Origin: Paraburkholderia caballeronis
GTDB lineage: Bacteria > Pseudomonadota > Gammaproteobacteria > Burkholderiales > Burkholderiaceae
Reading direction: 5' to 3'
Assembly: GCF_900104845.1 (NCBI RefSeq)
Contig: NZ_FNSR01000003.1
Location: forward strand, 496,001-560,000
Length of the DNA: 64,000 nt
Part shown: positions 8,897 to 18,869 of the stretch, one piece after another
How the letters are laid out: the number at the start of each line of letters is the position of its first letter
How positions within the stretch are numbered: position 1 is the first letter of the stretch
Program-made: the position numbers and the translations under genes
Notes under the pieces: model-generated
Databases searched by the model: none
What the model saw: the letters and a program-made list of their open reading frames with translations, nothing else
Told to the model about the DNA's origin: nothing

Positions 8897-10000
8897 TCAG
8901 GTGTCGACGCCGTCCCATGCGGCGAGCAGGTCGGCCGGGATCGCGTGCGCGAGTTCGGCGAACCGCTTGCCGACCATGCGTTCGGACTGGCGCAGCAGCA
9001 CGACGACCGGACTGCTCGGTTCGTTCTGCTCGAACCAGATGCGCGTGTCGCGGATCGCCGCGAGCGCGCTCCAGCGGTCCATGCGCGCCGGAGCTTGCGC
9101 GACGCCGGCGGCGGGCGGATCGGGCGGGCTGCCTGGCGGCGTGGTTTCGTTGGGCGGCGACATGGAGTGCGACGCGGGTGACGGCGATATTTCGGTTGCG
9201 GGAACGGCTGTCGCCGGCGTGGTCGCGGCAACGGTCGCCGCGACTGTCGCTGCAACTGTCGCGCCGTCGTGTGCAAGCTGTGCCTGTGCAAACGGCAGAA
9301 GCAACCGGTTCAACGCGCCGAGGTCCGGCGCGTCGATGCCGAGCGTCTGCGCACACCAATCTGCGATTCCGGCTGCGAACCGCTGCGCGTCCGCGAGCGC
9401 GACCATCGTCGCATCGCGCCGGCCCCATAACTCGTTCAACAGCCGCGACGCGGATTCGGGCGCGAGCGCGTCTTTCGCGCGCGGCGTCGCGAACGCCTTT
9501 TCGATATCGCGCAGATGCAGTTGCACGCCGGCCGCTCTCGATATCGCGATATCACGCGCGTCGGCCAGCAGGCCGTCCGGGTCCGAGAGCGCGCCGATCG
9601 CATTCGCATGCATCACCGGGTCGCGCTCGCCTTCGAACAGCGGAACCGGATGCAGCGCGTCGCCGTAACCTTCGAGCAGGCTCTTCACGAACCCGAGGCC
9701 GTCGCGCAGGCCGCTTGCGCCGCCCTGGCGGGTCCGGCAGCGCAGCAGGACCACCGCGACGCGAAGGTCTTTCGTGCGCAGCAGCAGCGCGCGGCAGTCG
9801 CGTTCGATCTCCGCCCAGTTTGCCGGTTGCGGCACGTCGACGAAATCGCCGTACTGCGCGTCGCGCTTTGGCGCGACGGCCGTTTGCAGCATCACGAACG
9901 CCGGGTCGTATTCGAGGTCGGGGCCGCACGGCGCGTCGCCGGAAACCGGCGCGAGCAGATCCGCGTAGCGCAGCGGGGCAGAGGACGGATTCGCGTTCAT
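8897..10000 (-). CDS. tssA: T6SS protein TssA (ImpA family)
   Basis: TssA caps and primes sheath/tube assembly at the T6SS baseplate. The 367-residue product starts with the ImpA N-terminal pattern RYADLLAPVSGDAPCGPDLEYDP and has the GLRDGLGFVKSLLEGYGDALHP region. It ends with the C-terminal module (AAIRDTRIWFEQNEPSSPVVVLL) of the short TssA class. Between these lies a low-complexity linker with three consecutive TVAA units followed by Pro/Ser/Thr-rich sequence (about residues 247-300). It is the last gene of the tagK-tagJ-tssE-tssF-tssG-tssA operon, 18 bp after tssG. Confidence 0.92.
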   Translation of the reverse strand: MNANPSSAPLRYADLLAPVSGDAPCGPDLEYDPAFVMLQTAVAPKRDAQYGDFVDVPQPANWAEIERDCRALLLRTKDLRVAVVLLRCRTRQGGASGLRDGLGFVKSLLEGYGDALHPVPLFEGERDPVMHANAIGALSDPDGLLADARDIAISRAAGVQLHLRDIEKAFATPRAKDALAPESASRLLNELWGRRDATMVALADAQRFAAGIADWCAQTLGIDAPDLGALNRLLLPFAQAQLAHDGATVAATVAATVAATTPATAVPATEISPSPASHSMSPPNETTPPGSPPDPPAAGVAQAPARMDRWSALAAIRDTRIWFEQNEPSSPVVVLLRQSERMVGKRFAELAHAIPADLLAAWDGVDT

Positions 10001-10018
10001 CGACGGGGCTCCAGGAGG

Positions 10019-11062
10019 TCAGTCGCGGTACTGTTCGGGCTCGAAGACCATGCCGATCACCGGCCGGTCGTCCAGCGATTCGCCGAGCCACGTCGAATAA
10101 CCGAGCCGCTGCGACGCGTCCGCGCGCGCCGGCGGCGCGGCGTGCGGCTTCACGAGCAGTTGCACTTCCCAGTCGTATTCGTGGCCGACGAACGCGCGCA
10201 CCCATTCGACGAGCGTCGGCAGGTCCGCGCCGTGCGGCGTGAGGCGCAGGTACGGGTCGAGGTCGAGCGGCCCGACGACGAGCCGGAACTTGTGCTGGCA
10301 GTCCGGAATCGCTTCGCCGAGCAGCGCGCCGTCGCCGACGATCGCGGTGACGCCTGGCCGGCCGAGTTGCGTCTGCCGGTCCGCGTCGAGCGTGATCCAG
10401 TGACGGACGAACTCCTCGACCGCGAACGGCACGCCGAAGTAGTGCGACAGCGCGGACGCGAGGCCGTCCGGATTGCGCGCCTCGCGCACCAGATGCGCGG
10501 CCGCGCTGAAGCGCGCGTGGGTCGGCAGGCACGAGCGCGCGGCCTCGGCCGGGTCGGTGCCGGTCAGGCTCGCGACGTAGAACGAGAACGTTTCGTCGCG
10601 CGGCCGGTCGAGCGACGCGGTGGACTGCGCGGACGCCCACGCGCGATAGAACAGCGACAGCGCGCGATGATGAAACAGGTCGGTGAAATCGACGAGCGTG
10701 TGGTCCTGATGACTCTCGGTGCGGCTGTACGCGATCTCGGTCATGTGCAGCGGCAGCGGCCCCTGCGGACCCCACAGGCCGAGCCCGAACAGCCGGATGT
10801 CGAGCCGCCCGCGCCGCGTCGACAACGCGGCGATCTCGCGCGGCGCGAACGCCATCGACGGCTGCTGCCCGATGCGGAACGGTTCGTCGCGCGGCAGGCA
10901 GGCCGCGCCGGGCAGCGGCATCTGCGGGTCGCGCGCGGCGACCGCGCGCAGCAGGCTCAGGAAGCCCGCCTGCCACGGCCGGCATGGGTCGAACCACGCG
11001 TCGAGCGCCGCCGGAGAGAGGGGCGAGGCGGTGTCGATGACGAGCGTGTCCGGCGCGTTCAT
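10019..11062 (-). CDS. tssG: T6SS baseplate protein TssG
   Basis: 347 residues of the ImpH/VasB family. TssG pairs with two TssF and with TssE/TssK to build a baseplate wedge around the VgrG hub. Family features include the early FLSLLRAVAARDP, an FRIGQQPSMAFAPREIA segment, LFGLWGPQGPLPLHMTEIAYSR-like sequence (here with an extra Gly-Leu), and the late PLDLDPYLRLTP. It begins 4 bp after the tssF stop, so the two are translationally linked. Length is typical for the family. Confidence 0.93.
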   Translation of the reverse strand: MNAPDTLVIDTASPLSPAALDAWFDPCRPWQAGFLSLLRAVAARDPQMPLPGAACLPRDEPFRIGQQPSMAFAPREIAALSTRRGRLDIRLFGLGLWGPQGPLPLHMTEIAYSRTESHQDHTLVDFTDLFHHRALSLFYRAWASAQSTASLDRPRDETFSFYVASLTGTDPAEAARSCLPTHARFSAAAHLVREARNPDGLASALSHYFGVPFAVEEFVRHWITLDADRQTQLGRPGVTAIVGDGALLGEAIPDCQHKFRLVVGPLDLDPYLRLTPHGADLPTLVEWVRAFVGHEYDWEVQLLVKPHAAPPARADASQRLGYSTWLGESLDDRPVIGMVFEPEQYRD

Positions 11063-11066
11063 CGTG

Positions 11067-12947
11067 TCATACCGCGCCGCGCCCGCCCATCCGGGGCGGC
11101 CAGCAGGTGACGACGCCGCGCTGCATCGAGCGCAGTTCCGTTTCGGTGAACGTGTTGATCGAAACGTGGCGCGCGAGGTAATGCTCCAGCACGAGGCCGA
11201 ACAGATACGGGCTGATGCCCGAGAAGCCGGTTTCGTCGATCGTCAGTTCGCAGCGCACGCCGCGTCCGTACACGAGCAGCCCGTGGCCCGGCAGCCGCCG
11301 GACGACCGGCTCCGTGCGCGCGCCGACGAGCGCGTCGATCTGCCGTGTCTGCTCGCGCTCGCCCGGCGATACGAACAGGCGCAGCAGGTTGCGCAGCGCC
11401 TGGCCGCCGTCGCCGTGTTCGAGGTCCGCGAGCGGCATGTAGTTGAAGCTCAACTGACGGATCAGCCGCCACGCGGTTTCGCCGGCGGCGAACGGCGCGC
11501 GCGGCGCGCTCGGCGGATGCACGAGCCGCACGCCTTCGACCGGCACCGAATCCGACATGATGAGGTCGGTCTTGCCGTTGCGCGGAATGAGGCGCGGCAG
11601 ATCGCGGTTCGTGACCCACGCCTCGACCGACAGATAACGAATGTCGTCCGGATACGGCGCTTCCGCCTGATCGACGAGCGACACGTACACCTCGGTGCCG
11701 ATGTACGGCGTGCGCGTGCCGTACTTGCGCGCGTTGGCGGACAGCGCGCGCTGCTCGCGCCGCACCGAAAAATAGCGGCCATGGTTGCCGACGTCGCTGT
11801 GCAGCGTCTGGTACAGCGGATTGAACACGACTTCGAGCGACGTCTCGGCCTTCTGGCCGAATACGCGCGACACCGAGAAAATCTCGTAATCGAGCGGCCG
11901 GGTGCGATCCGCGAGCAGATGGAAGTCGGTGAGCGCGCGGTTGATCTCGACGCGGTCGGTCCGTTTATGAAACAGGTTCACGACCGGCGTGCAGAACAGC
12001 AGGAAACGCGACGCATCGACGTGCGTCGCGAGTTGTTCCGGCAGCCGGTCGAGCAGCAGCACGATCTCCGCTTCCTTGCTGTCGACGCGCGACAGTCCGG
12101 CCGCAAGCTGCGTGAGCGCGAAGAAGTAAAAACGCTGACGGCACGCGAAGTATTCGTGCAGCAGGTTGTGTCCGTGAAACACGTTCCACGGCAGCGGCAG
12201 CAGCCCCTGGTCGGCGCGCAGCCCCTCGAACTCGACCGGCGCTTTCGCGACCACGTGGCCGTCGCCGCGCGCGGCGCCATGGCTGCGGACCACCGACGCG
12301 ACGCTGCCCGCGTGGATCAGTTCGAACAGGTGCGACGCGATCCGCTCGTCGCCGCCGATATAGACGGTGAGCCGGTCTAGCCCGGTCATCTGGCTGAACT
12401 TCACCTCGCCGGTCGTGCGCAGCCGCAGACGCAGCGCGCCGCGCAACTGCAGATGCGGCAGCAGATGACGCCCGGTGTCCGGAATGTCGGGCGGCACCGC
12501 GGTCAGCGTGGCTTCCGCGATCTCGACCGGCCACAGCACGACGTCCTGGCTGTTGCGGAACTCGCACGCGGTCTGCTCGCCGGGAGGAATGCCCGAGCGC
12601 AGCATGCTGTGACGCGGCACCTTCAGCCCCTTCGTGAAGTCGCCTTCGCGCAGGCTCGGCAGCAACTGCGCGACCGCGATCGACGGCGTCGGCGCGACGT
12701 AGTTCGGATAGACGACTTCCAGCAGCCGCTGCGTGAAACGCGGGAACTCCGCGTCGAGCTTGATCTGCGTGCGCGCGGACATGAAGCAGAACGCCTCGAT
12801 CAGCCGTTCGACATACGGGTCCGCGACGTCGATGCCCTGCATGCCGAGCCGGCGCGCGATCTTCGGGTGCTGCGCGGCGAACTCGCCGGCCATTTCCCGC
12901 ATGTACGTCAGCTCGCGGCTGTAGTAGTCGAGGAACTGCGGGTCCAT
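11067..12947 (-). CDS. tssF: T6SS baseplate protein TssF
   Basis: 626 residues, full length for the ImpG/VasA family. The start MDPQFLDYYSRELTYMREM and the next segment FAAQHPKIARRLGM are diagnostic of TssF, as is DPYVERLIEAFCFMSAR shortly after. The late segment YGRGVRCELTIDETGFSG also fits. TssF is the largest baseplate-wedge subunit and contacts TssG and VgrG. The ATG lies 1 bp beyond the tssE stop codon, and the gene is followed at 4 bp by tssG, so expression is tightly coupled. Confidence 0.95.
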   Translation of the reverse strand: MDPQFLDYYSRELTYMREMAGEFAAQHPKIARRLGMQGIDVADPYVERLIEAFCFMSARTQIKLDAEFPRFTQRLLEVVYPNYVAPTPSIAVAQLLPSLREGDFTKGLKVPRHSMLRSGIPPGEQTACEFRNSQDVVLWPVEIAEATLTAVPPDIPDTGRHLLPHLQLRGALRLRLRTTGEVKFSQMTGLDRLTVYIGGDERIASHLFELIHAGSVASVVRSHGAARGDGHVVAKAPVEFEGLRADQGLLPLPWNVFHGHNLLHEYFACRQRFYFFALTQLAAGLSRVDSKEAEIVLLLDRLPEQLATHVDASRFLLFCTPVVNLFHKRTDRVEINRALTDFHLLADRTRPLDYEIFSVSRVFGQKAETSLEVVFNPLYQTLHSDVGNHGRYFSVRREQRALSANARKYGTRTPYIGTEVYVSLVDQAEAPYPDDIRYLSVEAWVTNRDLPRLIPRNGKTDLIMSDSVPVEGVRLVHPPSAPRAPFAAGETAWRLIRQLSFNYMPLADLEHGDGGQALRNLLRLFVSPGEREQTRQIDALVGARTEPVVRRLPGHGLLVYGRGVRCELTIDETGFSGISPYLFGLVLEHYLARHVSINTFTETELRSMQRGVVTCWPPRMGGRGAV

Positions 12948-12948
12948 G

Positions 12949-13467
12949 TCAGTTCCGTCCGCGTGCGCCGGTGTCGAGCGTCACGTTGTTCGTTTCGAAG
13001 TCGAACGTGCTCTGGATCTGGAATTCGAACGGATACGGCGACCAGTGCATCAGCCCGTGGATTTCGAGCGTCAGCTTGTTGTAGCGCAGCGGGTCCGTGC
13101 GGCGGTCCGGCAGGATGCGCAGCGACTCCGGGATCAGCCGTGGCTCGAATCGCGTGATCGCTGTGCGGACCAGTTTTTCGATGTCCTCCCAGCTTCGGTC
13201 GGTCAGATAACCGCCCGACAGCGCCGGCATCCCGTAATTGATGACCGACGCGGCGGCGGCCGGGTGACGCGCCGCGTCGATCTCGTCGTCGAGGCTCGTT
13301 GTATTGAGCAGCAGGCTCAGGTCGCGCTGCACGATGCCGCGCATCGCGTCGGCGTTCGGAGCATAGGCTTCCGGCCGCTCGCTGCGCTGCGACGGCGCGT
13401 CGTCCATCAGGCGATCGAGCAGCGACGGCAGGAACGCCTGCCGATGCCAGGTGTCGGGTTGGGTCAT
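12949..13467 (-). CDS. tssE: T6SS baseplate protein TssE (gp25-like)
   Basis: 172 residues with the gp25/lysozyme-like wedge fold. Visible parts are FLPSLLDRLMDD, the internal RDLSLLLNTTSLDDE, a conserved SVINYGMPALSGGYL, and ITRFEPRLIPESLRI near the C-terminus. TssE connects the sheath to the baseplate. The ATG at 13467-13465 overlaps the tagJ stop by 4 bp (ATGA arrangement) and gives the normal family N-terminus (MTQPDTWHRQAFLPSLLDRL). A longer open frame upstream of this ATG is only a shadow of tagJ. Confidence 0.93.
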   Translation of the reverse strand: MTQPDTWHRQAFLPSLLDRLMDDAPSQRSERPEAYAPNADAMRGIVQRDLSLLLNTTSLDDEIDAARHPAAAASVINYGMPALSGGYLTDRSWEDIEKLVRTAITRFEPRLIPESLRILPDRRTDPLRYNKLTLEIHGLMHWSPYPFEFQIQSTFDFETNNVTLDTGARGRN

Positions 13468-14303
13468 TGCGGGTCGCCGTCGTGCAGGAAGCGGCATGTG
13501 CCGATTTCGAGCAGGCCGAAGTCGCCGCGGTCGGTCGCCCACGTTTTCTGCCCGGTCGCGAGCACGCCGGTGCTGCCGACGTTCGTCCACGTCGTTTCGC
13601 GCGCGAGCTTGATGTCGGCCGGTCCGCTTTCCGAGCCCGGATAACGGACCGGCACGTAACCGCGCAGCACTGCGCCGCTGCGCAGGATCGCGGTGGCGGC
13701 ACGCCAGACGACGTCGGTCAGCGTTGAGACCGGCGTCATCACGAGCGACTGCATCGTGTCGAACGGCACCCACCGGTAGCCGCCCGCGACCGCCATTTCG
13801 CAGACCGGGCCGAGCCGGCTGTCGCTGTCGGTCAGCCAGTCGAAGGCGCCGGTCTGCCCGCCGTCGCCGCGAGTCGCGGGCGCGCCGTTCAGCGCCGCGT
13901 CGCGCAATGCATCCGCGCCGGCGACGTCGCCCTTCGCGAGCCGTTCGTTTGCGCGCAGCAGCGTGTCGAGCCAGGCCGGCGGCGGGTCGATGAAACCCGG
14001 CGTGCGCAGGCCGGCGAACACCTCGGTGCGAAACAACTCGCTCTGGATCAGTTCGCGATGCAGTTGCGCGCGCGGCCTGCCGTCCGGTTCGAGCGTGGCC
14101 CACGTCTGCAACTGCGTGAGCGCGCGCTGCCATTCGCCGTCCACGCACAGCAGCTGGAACAGCAGCCAGCGGTCGCGGCTGTTCGCCGGACGCTGGCGGA
14201 CCGATTCGGTTGCGCGCGCCTTCAGTTCGTCGAAGGTCTGCGTTTGCAGCAGTTCGCGCAGCGTCGGCGCGCCGGAGGCGGGCAGGTCAGCGGAGATTCT
14301 CAT
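13464..14303 (-). CDS. tagJ: T6SS accessory protein TagJ (ImpE/HsiE family)
   Basis: 279 residues. The N-terminal half has TPR-like helices (RPANSRDRWLLFQLLCVDGEW and the helices after it). The C-terminal part has the ImpE pattern FDWLTDSDSRLGPVCE, YRWVPFDTMQSL and GLLEIGTCRFL. In Pseudomonas the homologue HsiE binds the sheath protein TssB and is thought to help ClpV-driven sheath recycling; it occurs only in some T6SS classes, and its presence helps classify this locus. It overlaps tagK upstream by 17 bp and tssE downstream by 4 bp. Confidence 0.9.
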   Translation of the reverse strand: MRISADLPASGAPTLRELLQTQTFDELKARATESVRQRPANSRDRWLLFQLLCVDGEWQRALTQLQTWATLEPDGRPRAQLHRELIQSELFRTEVFAGLRTPGFIDPPPAWLDTLLRANERLAKGDVAGADALRDAALNGAPATRGDGGQTGAFDWLTDSDSRLGPVCEMAVAGGYRWVPFDTMQSLVMTPVSTLTDVVWRAATAILRSGAVLRGYVPVRYPGSESGPADIKLARETTWTNVGSTGVLATGQKTWATDRGDFGLLEIGTCRFLHDGDPQ

Positions 14304-15264
14304 GGTCGGGGCGGGGTTTGTCGTATTCGGTGGCTGGCAGGTCGAGGTGGCTGTCCACGCTCATCAGGTGATGCTCCTCGCGCGCGAGCCGCGCGGTCTG
14401 CGTCGTTCGCGGCGCGACGGACCGCAGCGGCGCGAGCAGCGCGAGAATTTCGTGCCGCGTTTCGTCCTCGAAGATCCGGTCCGCGCCGAACGGATCGAGG
14501 CCGTCGAGCACGGTGTCGATGTTCTGGCCGACGACCAGCAGGTCGATCAGCGACAGGCCGGACGGCGTCGCGTCGGCGTCCGCGAACGGATCGCGCGGCG
14601 GCGTCGCGACCGGTGCGCGCTCGACCGCCGACGCGTTCGTCAGGTCGGCGTGCGGGTTGGCGTGCGCATGGCGGCGGACGCTTTCCGGATGCAGCAGCGC
14701 CTGTTCGTATTCGGCCGAGAGCTTTGCGAGCGGGTCCGTGTTGCCGCCGTCATGGCCGTCATGGCCGTCGAGCAGCAGCGCGGACGGGCCATCGGGCCGG
14801 CCGCGCTGGCTTCCCATCGTCGTGTGCAGGCTCGCCGGATAGTCGTGGTAGCGCTCGTCGAGCGCCGCCGGGCCCGCGAGCGCGATCAGATCGCTGAAGT
14901 CGTTCGGGGCGGCGGTGGTTGCCGCGTTCGCCGCGTTCGCGTTGTCCGTACGGTCTTTGGTCTGGTCCTCGGCCCGATCGGACGGAACATCGGGCAAAAC
15001 GACAGCCGGCGACTCCGGCGCGAGCGACGGCCGCGGATGCGACGAATCCTGCACCGCGCGCAGCGGGAACACGTTGCCGCGCCGCGTTGCCGACAGCGGC
15101 GCGCCGCTCGACGACACGCGGGCAAGCGGCACATGAGGCGGCACGTGCATCGCCTGCGGAGGTTCGTCGCGTGGGCCGTCGACGGACAGCAGCGTGCGCG
15201 CGAGCGTCCTGATCCGGCCGCGCCCGATGCGAGCGTTGTCCCAGCGAGCGTGGTATCCGGTCAT
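14287..15264 (-). CDS. tagK: T6SS-associated protein, TagK-like
   Basis: 325 residues and first gene of the minus-strand T6SS operon. The central portion is Ala/Asp/Pro-rich and poorly structured, including two HDG repeats. The C-terminal quarter is more conserved in character: SLIDLLVVGQNIDTVLDGL, then FGADRIFEDETRHEILALLAP. This matches my recollection of the TagK domain found next to tagJ/tssE in Burkholderia T6SS loci. Function is unknown. The assignment rests on that C-terminal pattern and on gene order. Confidence 0.6.
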   Translation of the reverse strand: MTGYHARWDNARIGRGRIRTLARTLLSVDGPRDEPPQAMHVPPHVPLARVSSSGAPLSATRRGNVFPLRAVQDSSHPRPSLAPESPAVVLPDVPSDRAEDQTKDRTDNANAANAATTAAPNDFSDLIALAGPAALDERYHDYPASLHTTMGSQRGRPDGPSALLLDGHDGHDGGNTDPLAKLSAEYEQALLHPESVRRHAHANPHADLTNASAVERAPVATPPRDPFADADATPSGLSLIDLLVVGQNIDTVLDGLDPFGADRIFEDETRHEILALLAPLRSVAPRTTQTARLAREEHHLMSVDSHLDLPATEYDKPRPDHENLR

Positions 15265-15603
15265 CGCTTGATAAAAACGGTCGAAGTCAGCAATCAGTCT
15301 GCAATCCAGTCAGCATCGGCTCGCGGCTTCGCGCCGGACACCGGTGCAAGACCGCGAATGGAAAACAGGAAGCCAGAGAAGCAGCAGGAAACCCAGCAGC
15401 AGGAAACCCGCATGAACTTCCTGTTACCGCGAAGCCCATCGTACTGATGCGCAAGCGGGCGGAATATGGGCGACGGCCCAAATACATCGCGTCTTCGTCG
15501 CTTTATCCTTGCCCATGTGTCCTGCATGGCGTTGGCGCGAATGTCGCCGTCGCGTTGTATGGATCGATGGATCTCTTTTAATCGCGATCTTCGCAACAGA
15601 ATC
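15265..15603. promoter_or_regulatory. divergent intergenic region, tagK | clpV
   Basis: About 340 bp separate the start of the minus-strand T6SS operon from the clpV start, so both promoters should be here. The stretch is less GC-rich than its neighbours near 15270 and 15480-15600. A short direct repeat, CAGCAGGAAACC, occurs twice around 15379-15408. No convincing sigma-54 or sigma-70 promoter could be picked by eye, and no small gene is supported. Confidence 0.4.
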
Positions 15604-18279
15604 ATGTCCATTTCACGCCACGCGCTGTTCGGAAAACTCGGCGCGACGCTTTTCAGGAGCATCGAGTCCGCGACGGCGTTCTCGAAGCTGCGCGGCAATC
15701 CGTACGTCGAGCTGGTGCACTGGCTGCATCAGTTGCTCGCGCAGCCGGACAGCGACCTGCATCGCGTGCTCCGCCATGCGGGCATCAGCCGCGAACTGCT
15801 CGACCGCGACATGCAGGCCGCGCTCGATGCGTTGCCGGCCGGCGCGAGCGCGCTCAACGACTTCTCGCATCACGTCGAGGAGGCGATCGAGCGCGCGTGG
15901 GTGCTCGCGACGCTCGCGTTCGGCGACCGGCGCGTGCGCGGCGGCTGGCTCGTCGCGGCGCTGGTCGAAACGCCGTCGCTGCGGCGCGTGCTGCTGTCGA
16001 TCTCGCCGGCGTTCGCGAAGATTCCGCTCGACGGGCTGCACGACGCGCTGCCCGCGTGGATGGACGGCTCGCCGGAAGCGGCCGACGAGCCGTACGACGG
16101 CAGCGATTTCGCGCCGGCATTGCCCGGCGAGCATGCGGAAGCGATCGCGTCGCCGCGCCACGGCGGTTCCGCGCTCGACCAGTACTGCACGGACCTGACC
16201 GCGCGCGCCCGCGCGGGCGGCATCGATCCGGTCATCGGCCGTGAACTGGAAATCCGCACGATGATCGACGTGCTGTTGCGGCGGCGGCAGAACAATCCGC
16301 TGCTGACCGGCGACGCGGGCGTCGGCAAGACGGCGGTGGTCGAAGGGCTCGCGCTCGCGATCGCGGCCGGCGACGTGCCGCCGAAGTTGGCGGACGTGCG
16401 GCTGCTCGGCCTCGACGTCGGCGGGCTGCTCGCGGGCGCGAGCATGAAGGGCGAATTCGAGGCGCGGCTGAAGTCGGTGCTGGAAGGCGCCGCGAAATCG
16501 CCGGCGCCGGTGGTGCTGTTCGTCGACGAGATTCATACGCTGGTCGGCGCCGGCGGCCAGGCCGGTACTGGCGACGCGGCGAACCTGCTGAAGCCGGCGC
16601 TCGCGCGCGGCACGATCCGCACGATCGGCGCGACGACGTGGGCCGAGTACAAGCGTCACATCGAAAAAGACCCGGCGCTGACGCGGCGTTTCCAGGTGTT
16701 GCAGGTCGCGGAGCCGGACGAGCGCGCGGCGATCGACATGGTGCGCGGGCTCGCGCGGACGCTGGCACGGCATCACGGCGTCGTCGTGCTCGATGAAGCG
16801 CTCCGCGCGGCGGTCTCGCTGTCGCATCGCTACATCCCGTCACGGCAACTGCCGGACAAGGCGATCAGCCTGCTCGACACCGCATGCGCGCGCGTGGCGC
16901 TGTCGCAGCATGCGCCGCCGCGCGAATTGCAGCGCGTCCGCCAGCGGTTGCAGGCGGCGCGCGTCGAGGCCGAACTGCTCGAAGACGAAGCGCGCATCGG
17001 CCTGGGCCAGGACGACACGCTGGCCGCCGCGACGCGTTGTATCGCGGAACTGGAGACGCACGCGCAAAGCGTTGAGGCGTCGTGGCATGCGCAGGCCGAA
17101 GTCGCCGGCGCGTTGATGGCCGCGCGCGCTTCGGGTGCCGAAGCCGATACGGAGCGCGCGTCGATCGACACGCTGCGCGACCTCGAAAAAGCGTTGTCGA
17201 GCCTGCAAACCGACACGCCGTTCGTGTTTCCGGAAGTGAACGAGGGGATCGTCGCGGAGATCGTGTCGGACTGGACCGGTATTCCGGTCGGCCGGATGGT
17301 CACCGACGAAGTGACCGCTGTGCAGACGCTGCCGGCGACGCTCGCCGCGCGCGTGATCGGCCAGTACGACGCGCTGGTCCGCATTGCGGAGCGCGTACAG
17401 ACCGCGCGCGCGGGTCTCGCGGACCCGCGCAAGCCGCTCGGCGTGTTCCTGCTGGCCGGGCCGTCCGGCGTCGGCAAGACCGAGACGGCGCTCGCGCTTG
17501 CCGAGGCATTGTATGGCGGCGAGCAGAACCTGATCACCATCAACATGAGCGAGTATCAGGAGGCGCATACGGTGTCGGGGCTCAAGGGCGCGCCGCCCGG
17601 TTACGTCGGTTATGGCGAGGGCGGCGTGCTGACCGAGGCCGTGCGACGGAGCCCGTATTCGGTCGTGCTGCTAGACGAAATCGAGAAGGCGCACACCGAC
17701 GTGCACGAGATGTTCTACCAGGTGTTCGACAAGGGCTATATGGAGGACGGCGACGGCCGCTACATTGACTTCCGCAACACGACGATCCTGCTGACGAGCA
17801 ACGTCGGCGCGGAGTTGACCACGAGCCTGTGCGCGGACGACGCGCTTGCGCCGGACGGCGACGCGCTTCGGTCGGCGGTGCAGCCCGAACTGCTGAAGGC
17901 GTTCCCGGCGGCGTTTCTCGGGCGCGTGACGGTCGTGCCGTTCCGGCCGCTCGGGCAGGCGTCGCTCGCGCATATCGTGCGGTTGCATCTGGATCGCGTC
18001 GTCGCGCGGATGGCGGACACGCATCGGATCGAACTCGCTTATACGCCGGGCGTCGTCGATTACATCGTCGCGCGTTGCCTGGTGCAGGAGACCGGCGCGC
18101 GCGTGCTGATCGGTTTCATCGAACAGCACGTGACGCCGTCCGTCGCGAGGTTGTGGCTCGACGCGTTTGCGTCGAAGCGCGCGCTCGCGCGAATCGATAT
18201 CGACGTCGCCGACCCGGATGCCGGACCTGCGGGCGCGCTAGTATTTCGCGCGTCGGAAGGGGCTGCGTCTGCTGCATAA
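15604..18279 (+). CDS. clpV: T6SS AAA+ ATPase ClpV (TssH)
   Basis: 891 residues. ClpV disassembles contracted TssB/TssC sheaths so they can be reused. The start MSISRHALFGKLGATLF is the standard ClpV1 N-terminus, so ATG 15604 was taken rather than several in-frame upstream starts. Next come the N-domain, AAA1 (Walker A GDAGVGKT at about 237, Walker B LFVDEIHTL), a middle coiled-coil region, and AAA2 (GPSGVGKTETAL at about 618, VVLLDEIEKAH). Both nucleotide sites look intact. It is divergent from the tagK-tssA operon. No further T6SS genes follow, so this is the right edge of the locus. Confidence 0.95.
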   Translation: MSISRHALFGKLGATLFRSIESATAFSKLRGNPYVELVHWLHQLLAQPDSDLHRVLRHAGISRELLDRDMQAALDALPAGASALNDFSHHVEEAIERAWVLATLAFGDRRVRGGWLVAALVETPSLRRVLLSISPAFAKIPLDGLHDALPAWMDGSPEAADEPYDGSDFAPALPGEHAEAIASPRHGGSALDQYCTDLTARARAGGIDPVIGRELEIRTMIDVLLRRRQNNPLLTGDAGVGKTAVVEGLALAIAAGDVPPKLADVRLLGLDVGGLLAGASMKGEFEARLKSVLEGAAKSPAPVVLFVDEIHTLVGAGGQAGTGDAANLLKPALARGTIRTIGATTWAEYKRHIEKDPALTRRFQVLQVAEPDERAAIDMVRGLARTLARHHGVVVLDEALRAAVSLSHRYIPSRQLPDKAISLLDTACARVALSQHAPPRELQRVRQRLQAARVEAELLEDEARIGLGQDDTLAAATRCIAELETHAQSVEASWHAQAEVAGALMAARASGAEADTERASIDTLRDLEKALSSLQTDTPFVFPEVNEGIVAEIVSDWTGIPVGRMVTDEVTAVQTLPATLAARVIGQYDALVRIAERVQTARAGLADPRKPLGVFLLAGPSGVGKTETALALAEALYGGEQNLITINMSEYQEAHTVSGLKGAPPGYVGYGEGGVLTEAVRRSPYSVVLLDEIEKAHTDVHEMFYQVFDKGYMEDGDGRYIDFRNTTILLTSNVGAELTTSLCADDALAPDGDALRSAVQPELLKAFPAAFLGRVTVVPFRPLGQASLAHIVRLHLDRVVARMADTHRIELAYTPGVVDYIVARCLVQETGARVLIGFIEQHVTPSVARLWLDAFASKRALARIDIDVADPDAGPAGALVFRASEGAASAA

Positions 18280-18869
18280 ACGCGGTCACTGAATATGACC
18301 ATATAGCTTGTTTGCCCAGAGGGCGTTGCGGCATATCGATCTCGCCGTCAACCCGGCTCGGTCTTGAACGAAGGTATAGCGCGACCATCGTTCTCCGCAT
18401 TGCATGCGATGATGTTGTGGCCCGTATGCTTCATTTTCCATGGGTGAAAATGAAGCGCGGGGTAACTGCGTCACGCGTCTACGCAACTCGCCACGCCCAT
18501 CGTCGCATCGATACAACATCGATTGCCGCGCAACGACTTTTGTCGTATCGACCGTCCGCGGGCATCCACTCGGATGCCCGCGTGACCAACGCTCCCGCGC
18601 CTCGAATCCCCGCCGAACCCACCAGCCTTCCGCCCGGAAGTGACCACCGCGGGTAGCCACGAACCGCGCGCTATCCGAACCGATTCTCTAACGCAACCGC
18701 GCGCGTGCACAGCATTTTCCCCTACGCGCACACAGTCGAGCGCCAGCAGCGCCATCCCTATAATCGGCAACGAAATGCAGACGCGCATTTCGAAAGCAGC
18801 ATCGGAGACAGCGGTGAGAGCGGTTTCGCGCATCCGCTTGGGGACTAGTTGATATAGTAAGGATAACAA
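18280..18869. other. 590-bp intergenic region between clpV and a porin gene
   Basis: Noticeably lower in GC than its surroundings. No open frame here has a plausible start, codon pattern or recognisable product. The last 30 bp (GATATAGTAAGGATAACAA before ATG 18870) hold the porin ribosome site AAGGA and perhaps part of its promoter. Porin 5' regions in this group are often long and regulated, but no specific site can be supported by eye. Confidence 0.5.

Noticed and set aside
18440..18643. Small open frame in the clpV-porin gap
   Set aside because: No ribosome site, no conserved motif, and unusual composition compared with real genes here.
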